Assembly (NCBI GenBank): GCA_030432175.1
Contig: JAUIHU010000347.1
Coordinates: 1 to 5,522, forward strand
DNA length: 5,522 nucleotides
Source: Verrucomicrobiia bacterium
Lineage (GTDB): Bacteria > Verrucomicrobiota > Verrucomicrobiia > Limisphaerales > JAUIHU01
Direction: 5' to 3'
Position 1 is the stretch's first letter, and each line of letters starts with the position of its first letter. The notes under the pieces are model-generated. The model saw nothing but the letters and a program-made list of their open reading frames with translations. It searched no databases and had not been told where the DNA came from. Made by a program: the position numbers and the translations under genes. Below, piece by piece: positions 1 through 5,522 of this stretch.

Positions 1-3000
1 GCAGCCAGACCTTCCTGAATCACTTCGCCCAATTCATCGAAAGACTTCGCGTCCTCCTTTTGAGTCCTGGATACAAAATCCGGTTCCAACCCACCAAACC
101 AACGGTTGTCCAGAACCTTCGGATCAATCCCCTGCTCGGTCATTATTTTCCTCACCGTCACAGCTGGAACAAACCGACTCAATGTCTGCTCAATACAACC
201 GTATGGATAATCAAACAAGTACGGCATTGCATCCAAAACTGTCCCAGCCAGCGATGGCTGCACGGAAACCATCAGACGTGTGTCTGATTTGCGTCGAGCT
301 TCCGGAACATCAAAGGTGAGTCGGGCAGTGTTCAGGTTTTGCTCAATAACTCCAGAGGCGCCAATCCATTGCTCAATCCCATGCGGATAAACTGGCAGAA
401 CTTTTTCCATGCCATCCGACAGCTCTACTTTTCCATCAACGGACTTCACCAAGCCATACAGCTTCAATTCTCCTGCTGTTCGAGCGCTCAAATCCCAGTC
501 CAGTCGAATCTCTTCTCCAGCGGGAATGGTCTGAATTTTCTGATCTGGCGCAGTGACTTTTTCAGTCTCATTCATCATCCCGTAAAGCGATGGTTGAACC
601 TTCAATTCTGTTTTACTTTGATTTTGAATCACGGCGCTGATTCGAACCTGATCCCCAACCACAGCAAAACGTGGCGCCTGCAATCGCAACATCAGAGGAA
701 TCCGCGTCACCACCGAACTCTCACCCCAGCCGACCTGAGCCTGATCGGATACCGCCCAGACTTTCGTTTTCCACTCGGTCAGACTTTCTGGAAATGTCCA
801 ATCAACCATTACTTTCCCTGAGCGATCCGTTACTGCGTCCGGGATCCATACCGCTGTATTTCTAAAGTCTGAACGAATCTTGATATTAGCTCCCATTTCT
901 CCGGCGGCCTCAGCTACGCTGAATCCCAGCGCCAGGTCATCTCCCATTGCTGCGTTTTCCATAACCATTCCTTCAGCCATCATGGCGCGAGGCATGACTC
1001 CACGCTGGGTTCTCGTAGCTGTCATCCCCTGTCTGAAGTACATTCTGGCTCCTTTAGCCATAGAGGAGCGTGTCTGGAATCCAAAATCGTTACGACCCAA
1101 AGTTTCTATAGTGGTCCCACGCAACTCTCCCAAAGGAACTTCTTCTTCAATCTCTTCAGCGATTGGATTGCCCCGCTTGGTTCCGTAAAAGAATTGCCGA
1201 ATGTCTTCCTGTAGTTCGGATTGAATGGCCAAGACCGCGGCGTCCAAGGAGGTCAAGGAAATCTCCGATGTCACAGGGTCGCCCTTGTAGTCCAATGTTT
1301 GAATCTTTGCTTTCGCTTTAGCTCCCGGAGCGTAGGCTTCCTGATCCAGTTCCACATTCACTGTCAGAAACTGCCGTGTGGGTGGCACAATCATTTCTTC
1401 TGCATCAGCGTACACTTGTTGATCCCGAATCGTTGCAGCATGAATGAAAAAGTTGGGGACGTGCTTGTCTTCAATGGGAAGTTGAATGAGTTGAGTGGAA
1501 CCCTTCATGCGAATCAAACGGGACTCGATGAGAGTTTCACTTTCCAAAGTAAACCAGACATAGCATCCGGAGTTTGGTGTGCTAATCAAAATCGGCGCTG
1601 TTTGACCGACGCGGAAAGCATCTGGATCAACGATGATTTCCAGATCATTGGAAACATAACCGATGTTTTCGGCTCCGGGTTGGGCTGCCCAGACATGAGT
1701 TTCGCCTCGCACTGGCAGATCGTCCCGATCACGACTGACATAGACGATTTCAAAATACCCCGACTCAGTTGGGGTGAACTCAAAGAGCGCTTCACCTTTT
1801 TCATCGGTACTCAGCGTTTGAGTGGTGAGATTTTCGGTTCGGTAACCCTTCTCCAGAATCCTCCACGTTTTTTGGTCAGGTCTTTCTGGTTTTGGGGGGA
1901 ACGTGACATATTGCTGTTGCAATCGTTTTAACTCAGAGCCTTGGACTTTGCGTCCGTCCGGAGCGATCCACACTTCTTCCCAGACCAAACGATTCAGGTA
2001 AACCTTACCATTCACTTTCTGAGTCTGGTCATTGGCGTCTTTGGCCTCAACCGTCACTTTCACTTTCTGTCCCGGTTCCACCGCCCTTCGTTCAGATCGA
2101 AGATGAACTTCATACAGGGATCGTGTTGCCCGGATCTCTCCTTCACCAACAACTTCCCGTCGCGAAGCGTCAGTGACTCGCGCCTCAATCGAGTACTCCC
2201 AATCCTGTTCATCCGTCAGTTCAGTCGGAATGGATACAGTAACGCGCCCGGCTATGTCCGTCTTGAGTGTTTGACTGAAAACCTCCTCTTCTTCGCCTCC
2301 TCCGGGTGGCGCCACCATACCTCTGGAGAAAGTTCCCTGATCGTAATTGTTATTATAATACCACGGAAATTCTCTGGGCTGAGGCCAGTTCTGGTTAAAG
2401 GAACTCTTTGTGACAACAACTTCCACATCCGCGTCAGCGACTGGCGCTCCGGAATAGTATTTCGCTTCAATGGTAGCTTCGACGGTTTCTCCTACACGAA
2501 AAGCTTTAGCCAATCCGTTTTCATCAACTGGAGTTTTGACTGTCACCTGAAACTCTGGCGCCCGATATTCCTCTAACCTGAATATCTGAGCATAACCAAT
2601 GTTGTATTTTTTCTCAGAATTGTCTGGTTCTAAAAAGTAAAACCTGGCGTTGTACATTCCAAGTGGAGCCTGTTCATCAAGCTTCATGTCGCCCCAGGCC
2701 GATCCGAATGCATTCAAAGATTTTTCAGCTTTAAAGATAACTTCACCTCTCGGATTCAACACTTCCATTAAGACGTTTGCGTCTTGGGGAGTTTCATAAG
2801 TTTCACCCACTTGGCGTCGTGCGATGAACTTCCACTGAATCGTGTCGTTCGGACGATACACAGGACGGTCCGTTAATGTGTAAATCTTCCAATTCTGCGG
2901 AGAATTTGAGTCGCTACCCAACCGTGTGTCAGCCGCGCCTGGGGATGATCCGAGACAGAAGGCTGGCCCCAGATCTGTTTCCACTGTCACCAGATATTCA

Positions 3001-4496
3001 CGGTACTCCTGAGGATAATCCAATTTGACTTCCGCCATTCCGTCAGTATTGGTTTTCGCCTCGTGCCTGAACCAGCGTGTCACACTGCGGCTGCCACGAC
3101 GACCGACTCTAGGAATGCGTTCCCGGTGCGATTCCCAGAGCACAACTTGGCTATTTGAAACAGGCTCACCGGTGGAGCTGTTCGCGATGAATACCTGCGC
3201 AAGCTCGCCCACTGATTTAACCAAAGCCGCTGTATCAGAAATGATCAATAATGTACGATCCGAATCGCCTCCTGCGCTTGCCTCCAAGATATAAGCGCCA
3301 GGGCTCAGGTCAGATCCATCGCTGATTCTGAGATTATCGCTAAACGATTGGTAAGGTTTCCGCTGGTCGGCTACTGGCTGAAACTCCCAGCTTTTAAATG
3401 GTTGGACCCCTTTCAAATCAATTTTGGATGTCCATTGATAGGAATGGATGTCTTCCCCGGATAAATCAACATGGCGGTTTAGCGAAACGGGAAACAACTT
3501 CAGCTCAATGCGTTTTTGATTGCGCCAGCTGAGGCCATACTCAATCTCTGATCCAGGTAGAAAAACGGATCCAACGTGCACATTGATTTCCTCACGAATC
3601 CACTGATCAAGTTTGTTCTTAACGGTATCATAATAAGCGGCATTTCCTTTTTTAAAAAGCTCCAGATAGCGACGGTAAACCTTGAGCGCAGCTTCAAAAT
3701 CAGCCTGCGCCCACCAGGATCCATCATCATTGACGGTCAATTCACCATACTGCTCCAGCCAGGCCCCGTATTGATACAGAGCCTCATCTAACCATTCATT
3801 TTTCCCGGGATCCTGCTCCTCAATCGCAGATTCAAAAGCCATTTGTGTGCGGCGATGATTCCAGGGTTGGCTGAGTCCTCGTGAACCCAAAGTCGCCGCC
3901 AACGCGTACCGGGTCCAACTCAGCTCCTCATCTGTTTCAGCAAGACGAACGGCATTCTCAAGAATCTCCGTACTTAGAATCGAATTTCCTCCGTGATCAT
4001 AATACAGAAAATAACGTCCGCGATCGTTTTGCTTGTCGAGTGACAGCTTCTTGACAAGTCCGAGGTAGCGAGACCGCGCCCAATCCAGATCGGTGGAATT
4101 CGCCAGTTCATCAATCGCTGTTTTGTAAAAACTATCTGGATTCCCGTTGTCAGGCATAGCGCTTCTCACCCACGCCTCTTCCATCGCAATATCCGCCAAT
4201 GATTCATGGGCCAGAATCCATGCGCGATCCCGATCTGCAGGCCGTTCAATGTCGTCAATCAACCCTGTCAGCTGGTCAATCGGCGCTTTCCAGAATGTGA
4301 TATCATCCTGTCCCTGTTGAGCCAGATTGCGCCATTCACGGTCTGCTTCTTGCCATTGTTTGAAGCGTTTATTGGAAGCCTCATCAGCGGAGGTTCCACT
4401 CACAAATCCTGAAGACATAATTAAAAATACAGTCCAGCGGGAAAGATAAGCCAATCTCATCGGCCGCCGGAATTGGGAGAATAGTTTTGAGATCAT
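1..4496 (-). CDS. Bacterial alpha-2-macroglobulin family protein with thioester motif (partial, C-terminus outside window)
   Basis: Predicted protease-trapping protein of the cell envelope: a protease cuts the bait region, the fold collapses and the reactive thioester attaches to the attacker. The frame is open for 1498 codons and leaves the window at position 1. Residues 1-37 form a signal peptide (hydrophobic around 21-34, likely cleavage TSA|DEA) with no lipobox Cys. Residues 40-300 are helical and TPR-like. Beta-rich macroglobulin domains follow from about 303, with the MG2-type motif TDRPVYRPND (542-551) and EEYRAPEF (642-649). A bait-region-type domain spans about 950-1091, ending in SLDAAVLAI. 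The A2M core has FPESLTEWK (1235-1243). The thioester domain starts near 1400 with YPYGCIEQT; Cys1434 and Gln1437 should form the bond. Only two other Cys are visible (514, 978). An in-frame TAA lies just upstream of ATG 4496, making it the outermost start; ATG 4460 is a good alternative. Neither has a clear Shine-Dalgarno. E. coli YfhM is about 1650 residues, so this protein is probably longer. Family very sure; target protease unknown. Confidence 0.95.
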   Translation of the reverse strand, partial: MISKLFSQFRRPMRLAYLSRWTVFLIMSSGFVSGTSADEASNKRFKQWQEADREWRNLAQQGQDDITFWKAPIDQLTGLIDDIERPADRDRAWILAHESLADIAMEEAWVRSAMPDNGNPDSFYKTAIDELANSTDLDWARSRYLGLVKKLSLDKQNDRGRYFLYYDHGGNSILSTEILENAVRLAETDEELSWTRYALAATLGSRGLSQPWNHRRTQMAFESAIEEQDPGKNEWLDEALYQYGAWLEQYGELTVNDDGSWWAQADFEAALKVYRRYLELFKKGNAAYYDTVKNKLDQWIREEINVHVGSVFLPGSEIEYGLSWRNQKRIELKLFPVSLNRHVDLSGEDIHSYQWTSKIDLKGVQPFKSWEFQPVADQRKPYQSFSDNLRISDGSDLSPGAYILEASAGGDSDRTLLIISDTAALVKSVGELAQVFIANSSTGEPVSNSQVVLWESHRERIPRVGRRGSRSVTRWFRHEAKTNTDGMAEVKLDYPQEYREYLVTVETDLGPAFCLGSSPGAADTRLGSDSNSPQNWKIYTLTDRPVYRPNDTIQWKFIARRQVGETYETPQDANVLMEVLNPRGEVIFKAEKSLNAFGSAWGDMKLDEQAPLGMYNARFYFLEPDNSEKKYNIGYAQIFRLEEYRAPEFQVTVKTPVDENGLAKAFRVGETVEATIEAKYYSGAPVADADVEVVVTKSSFNQNWPQPREFPWYYNNNYDQGTFSRGMVAPPGGGEEEEVFSQTLKTDIAGRVTVSIPTELTDEQDWEYSIEARVTDASRREVVGEGEIRATRSLYEVHLRSERRAVEPGQKVKVTVEAKDANDQTQKVNGKVYLNRLVWEEVWIAPDGRKVQGSELKRLQQQYVTFPPKPERPDQKTWRILEKGYRTENLTTQTLSTDEKGEALFEFTPTESGYFEIVYVSRDRDDLPVRGETHVWAAQPGAENIGYVSNDLEIIVDPDAFRVGQTAPILISTPNSGCYVWFTLESETLIESRLIRMKGSTQLIQLPIEDKHVPNFFIHAATIRDQQVYADAEEMIVPPTRQFLTVNVELDQEAYAPGAKAKAKIQTLDYKGDPVTSEISLTSLDAAVLAIQSELQEDIRQFFYGTKRGNPIAEEIEEEVPLGELRGTTIETLGRNDFGFQTRSSMAKGARMYFRQGMTATRTQRGVMPRAMMAEGMVMENAAMGDDLALGFSVAEAAGEMGANIKIRSDFRNTAVWIPDAVTDRSGKVMVDWTFPESLTEWKTKVWAVSDQAQVGWGESSVVTRIPLMLRLQAPRFAVVGDQVRISAVIQNQSKTELKVQPSLYGMMNETEKVTAPDQKIQTIPAGEEIRLDWDLSARTAGELKLYGLVKSVDGKVELSDGMEKVLPVYPHGIEQWIGASGVIEQNLNTARLTFDVPEARRKSDTRLMVSVQPSLAGTVLDAMPYLFDYPYGCIEQTLSRFVPAVTVRKIMTEQGIDPKVLDNRWFGGLEPDFVSRTQKEDAKSFDELGEVIQEGLA
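186..197 (-). other. Thioester motif CIEQ of the A2M protein
   Basis: The codons TGT ATT GAG CAG encode Cys1434-Ile-Glu-Gln1437 inside YPYGCIEQT. Eukaryotic thioester proteins have CGEQ and bacterial ones commonly CLEQ, so CIEQ is a conservative variant with both bond-forming residues kept. This marks the protein as a thioester-competent A2M rather than one of the thioester-less paralogues found in many bacteria. Confidence 0.9.
876..1184 (-). other. Putative bait segment of the A2M protein, Met/Arg-rich
   Basis: Residues 1105-1207 sit between the SLDAAVLAI motif that ends the bait-region-type domain and the IRSDFRNTAVWIP motif that opens the conserved A2M core. In human alpha-2-macroglobulin the bait region occupies this same interval. 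The segment looks disordered. It has an acidic patch (EEIEEE, 1114-1119) and then a stretch 1146-1184 with nine Met and six Arg/Lys, alternating with Gly, Ala and Thr. Basic residues give trypsin-like sites and Met/Leu/Phe suit other proteases. That this is the cleaved bait is inferred from position and composition. Confidence 0.55.
4386..4496 (-). other. Signal peptide of the A2M protein (Sec type, no lipobox)
   Basis: Residues 1-37 carry an Arg/Lys-containing n-region (Lys4, Arg10, Arg11, Arg14, Arg20), a hydrophobic core WTVFLIMSSGFVSG and a small-residue cleavage site TSA|DEA. Starting at Met13 (ATG 4460) would still leave a complete 25-residue signal peptide. No cysteine is present, so the lipoprotein processing known for E. 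coli YfhM is not predicted. The protein should be released into the periplasm or exported rather than lipid-anchored. Confidence 0.75.
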
Positions 4497-4514
4497 AATA
4501 AATTAGATTAACCA

Positions 4515-4543
4515 GTTATAACCAAATAACGCGTTCACTTGAA
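4515..4543 (-). promoter_or_regulatory. Candidate sigma70-type promoter for the A2M gene
   Basis: Read on the minus strand, TATAAC (4520-4515, five of six matches to TATAAT) follows TTCAAG (4543-4538, three of six matches to TTGACA) with exactly 17 bp between them. Transcription would begin near 4508. That leaves only about 12 nt before ATG 4496 but about 48 nt before ATG 4460, which mildly favours the inner start. The -35 box is poor, so this is a pattern match only. Confidence 0.35.
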
Positions 4544-4639
4544 AATCATTAGAAAATTTATATCGAATGGGAATGAGCTGGGGCGATTCAAGGAGGGTGG
4601 CTGTTTACACTTTAGCCCATTTCAAAAGCCGGCTCTACT

Positions 4640-4659
4640 CGCCGAGCTGGGGCTCAGCG
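4640..4659. repeat. GC-rich hairpin, possible dispersed intergenic repeat
   Basis: An 8-bp inverted repeat with one mismatch (CGCCGAGC / GCTCAGCG) encloses a TGGG loop. A second, weaker hairpin uses the right arm: GCGT at 4657-4660 can pair with ACGC at 4668-4671. The two foldings exclude each other. No T-run follows on either strand, so it is not a Rho-independent terminator. The composition differs from the AT-rich edges and recalls the short palindromic repeats scattered between genes in many bacteria; whether it recurs cannot be judged from one copy. Confidence 0.45.
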
Positions 4660-4710
4660 TTCCCAGGACGCCACCCACTTTTAATAGCGCCCGAAATGAG
4701 CCGCTAGTCG

Positions 4711-4725
4711 ATGCAACGGTTGCAT
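4711..4725. promoter_or_regulatory. Perfect palindrome ATGCAA-CGG-TTGCAT, candidate operator
   Basis: Six-base arms ATGCAA and TTGCAT are exact inverse complements around a CGG centre. The TGCAA...TTGCA arms with a central CG recall operators of LacI-family repressors, although many of those have an even-length centre. It lies about 107 bp upstream of the right-hand start 4832 and about 215 bp from the A2M start, so it fits regulation of the former better. The regulator is unknown and the assignment rests on symmetry alone. Confidence 0.35.
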
Positions 4726-4727
4726 GG

Positions 4728-4760
4728 TTTCGGAACATGGATTTTGGAAAATTTCGGATC
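4728..4760 (+). repeat. Three related TTTYGGAA-like 9-mers
   Basis: TTTCGGAAC (4728-4736), TTTTGGAAA (4742-4750) and TTTCGGATC (4752-4760) are near-copies starting at intervals of 14 and 10 bp. The first begins two bases after the ATGCAA palindrome. The middle copy is part of the symmetrical TTTTGGAAAA. They could be a short array of protein-binding sites, but AT-rich sequence yields such similarities by chance. Confidence 0.2.
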
Positions 4761-4806
4761 TGGACGACAGGGACAGCTTGGGTTAATTAATTAATCATAA
4801 TTCCCT

Positions 4807-4821
4807 GGAGCTGAATGCTCC
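4807..4821 (+). promoter_or_regulatory. Small hairpin covering a GGAG ribosome-binding-like sequence
   Basis: GGAGC (4807-4811) and GCTCC (4817-4821) form a perfect 5-bp stem with loop TGAAT. The left arm is the only good Shine-Dalgarno-like sequence near the right-hand gene. It lies 4 nt before an ATG at 4815 and 21 nt before ATG 4832, too far to serve the latter directly. Pairing would hide the GGAG. Five base pairs are few, so chance is possible. Confidence 0.25.
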
Positions 4822-4850
4822 TGAAAATATTATGTTACAAAGAAAAATGA
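4815..4850 (+). other. Possible 11-codon leader ORF overlapping a start of the right-hand gene
   Basis: ATG 4815 opens an 11-codon frame, MLLKILCYKEK, preceded by GGAG with a 4-nt gap. Its stop TGA (4848-4850) overlaps ATG 4847, the second candidate start of the DUF6797-type gene, as ATGA. This is the geometry of translational coupling. If it is used, ribosomes ending here would restart at 4847. Such a short frame can arise by chance, and it has no recognisable relatives. Confidence 0.2.
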
Positions 4851-5522
4851 ATCATCCGAAGGCTCCATCGGGCCGATTCGGCAAAGGTTGCGTAAGCGCT
4901 CTGGCTGTTCTGGGCGCTATAACTGCATTTGCTGCTGACAGCCCGTTTGTGGAGGAAAATTTTCCTGTCCTGTCTGCCTGCATCAGCGGTTCTAAAGGAA
5001 AGGACAATGTTGCATACAAAGGTGTCGCTATCAAACTCGACCACGACGCGGCAGTTTTGTTTGATAAAGACCTGCTCCGAATCGCCGAAGGCTGGACCGG
5101 CGATTTTCTGAATGTTAAAGGAGTCACCTTTGACGGCTCTCACGGGGGGCACTCCAGTATTGATGGAGAAAGTGTTTTTGATACGCGCATGGTTCCAGGA
5201 TGGCTGGGAGAAGGCATGGTGTTTAATGATCCACGCCAGGAACCTTTCGGCCCGATCCCTGACACCTTGGGATCCTTTGGCGGGTATTATATCAACGGAG
5301 ATCAAGTTGGTCTGAGCTATACCGTAATGGGATCTTCCATTCTGGAGCAGCCAGCAGCCGTTCACCATGATGGAGCCACAGCCATCGTGCGCTCATTCAA
5401 AGTGGAAGGCACATCCGAACGTCTGCAGTTGATGCTGGCAAACTTAACTGGCTCAGAGATTGACGCGTGTAGTGACAGCATCGTCGCCACCCATGAAGGA
5501 GATTTGACCACAGCAATTCGAG
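4832..5522 (+). CDS. DUF6797-type exported protein (partial, C-terminus outside window)
   Basis: An exported protein of unknown function whose visible 230 residues run off the right end. Residues 1-35 (from ATG 4832) form a signal peptide: basic Arg/Lys n-region, hydrophobic CVSALAVLGAITAFA and cleavage near AFA|ADS. Cys20 opens the hydrophobic core rather than following it, so it is not a lipobox. The mature part resembles the DUF6797 domain: PFVEENFPVL at 38-47, FDKDLLRIAEGWTGDFL (77-93), GVTFDGSHGGH (97-107), VPGWLGEG (121-128), FGPIPD (139-144) and YYINGDQVGLSYTV (152-165). In planctomycetes and verrucomicrobia such domains often head long proteins carrying cytochrome c-like domains; no CxxCH haem motif occurs in the visible part. 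Alternative start ATG 4847 leaves a complete signal peptide and is preceded by purine-rich AAAGAAAA; 4832 is the outermost standard start after an in-frame TAA at 4784. Family assignment is from remembered motifs, not a search. Confidence 0.85.
   Translation, partial: MLQRKMNHPKAPSGRFGKGCVSALAVLGAITAFAADSPFVEENFPVLSACISGSKGKDNVAYKGVAIKLDHDAAVLFDKDLLRIAEGWTGDFLNVKGVTFDGSHGGHSSIDGESVFDTRMVPGWLGEGMVFNDPRQEPFGPIPDTLGSFGGYYINGDQVGLSYTVMGSSILEQPAAVHHDGATAIVRSFKVEGTSERLQLMLANLTGSEIDACSDSIVATHEGDLTTAIR

Larger units (their letters stand above)
4497..4831. other. Divergent intergenic region between the A2M and DUF6797-type genes
   Basis: About 335 bp separate the outermost starts of the two divergent genes, so it must contain both promoters. 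The two edges (about 4497-4560 and 4783-4802) are AT-rich, while the middle (about 4566-4780) has higher GC and holds the symmetrical elements listed separately. A TTG-initiated frame of 83 codons crosses it at 4539-4790, but it looks non-genic. No tRNA or rRNA is present, and no terminator is expected between divergent genes. Confidence 0.8.

Noticed and set aside
339..2576. Several plus-strand open frames of 60-236 codons (for example 339-821, 1221-1931, 1941-2576).
   Set aside because: They lie antisense to the continuous A2M reading frame, have low-complexity or Phe/Ser/Arg-rich translations with no domain, and are explained as shadows of the minus-strand gene.
1..4496. Possible frameshift or pseudogene in the very long minus-strand gene.
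   Set aside because: The translation stays in one frame for 1498 codons, and conserved A2M motifs appear in the expected order from MG2 to thioester, so the gene appears intact in the visible part.
4539..4790. An 83-codon plus-strand frame (TTG start) across the intergenic region.
   Set aside because: No Shine-Dalgarno, a rare start codon overlapping the candidate A2M -35 box, no recognisable domain, and it runs through the hairpin and palindrome. It is more likely a chance frame through a structured or repetitive block, though a degraded gene fragment cannot be fully excluded.
4796..4801. CATAAT as a -10 box for the right-hand gene.
   Set aside because: Five of six matches to TATAAT, but no acceptable -35 box lies 15-19 bp upstream, and the AT-rich TTAATTAATTAA next to it makes such matches easy to find.
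4889..4891. Cys20 of the right-hand protein as a lipobox cysteine.
   Set aside because: The preceding residues are RFGKG, not a hydrophobic L-x-[GA] lipobox, and the hydrophobic core comes after the Cys, so ordinary signal-peptidase cleavage near AFA|ADS fits better.
4835..5368. A minus-strand frame of 177 codons opposite the right-hand gene.
   Set aside because: The plus strand here encodes a signal peptide followed by recognisable DUF6797-type motifs. The antisense translation shows no domain or plausible start context.

Overview
The window holds two divergently transcribed, incomplete genes separated by an intergenic region of about 335 bp. Both encode predicted exported proteins. The gene pair, a long thioester alpha-2-macroglobulin and a DUF6797-type protein, together with moderate GC content and weak or absent Shine-Dalgarno signals, suggests a bacterium of the Planctomycetota/Verrucomicrobiota (PVC) group. 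The placement is inferred from protein families only; there is no rRNA or other marker gene.

Positions 1-4496 (minus strand) are one uninterrupted reading frame of 1498 visible codons for a bacterial alpha-2-macroglobulin (A2M). Reading down the minus strand it has a signal peptide, a helical TPR-like N-terminal region, a series of macroglobulin-type beta domains, a bait-region domain, the conserved A2M core and the start of the thioester domain with its CIEQ motif. The C-terminus lies beyond position 1. The protein should be a secreted or periplasmic protease trap. It differs from E. coli YfhM in having no lipobox and a longer N-terminus, and its upstream neighbour is not pbpC.

Positions 4497-4831 form the shared upstream region. 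It contains a plausible promoter for the A2M gene, a GC-rich hairpin with a competing overlapping hairpin, a perfect ATGCAA-N3-TTGCAT palindrome resembling a LacI-family operator, and three related TTTYGGAA-like boxes. Just inside and beyond its right end lies a short hairpin around GGAG and an 11-codon mini-ORF whose stop overlaps a candidate start of the right-hand gene. All of these regulatory readings are inference.

Positions 4832-5522 (plus strand) are the first 230 codons of a second exported protein. Its N-terminal part matches what I know of the DUF6797 family, which in PVC bacteria is often joined to cytochrome c-type or other C-terminal domains; none of those is visible here.

The divergent layout allows co-regulation of the two genes, but nothing in the sequence demonstrates a shared function. 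I found no RNA gene, CRISPR array, transposase or att site. The most distinctive signals are the Met/Arg-rich segment at the bait position of the A2M and the cluster of small symmetrical elements between the genes.
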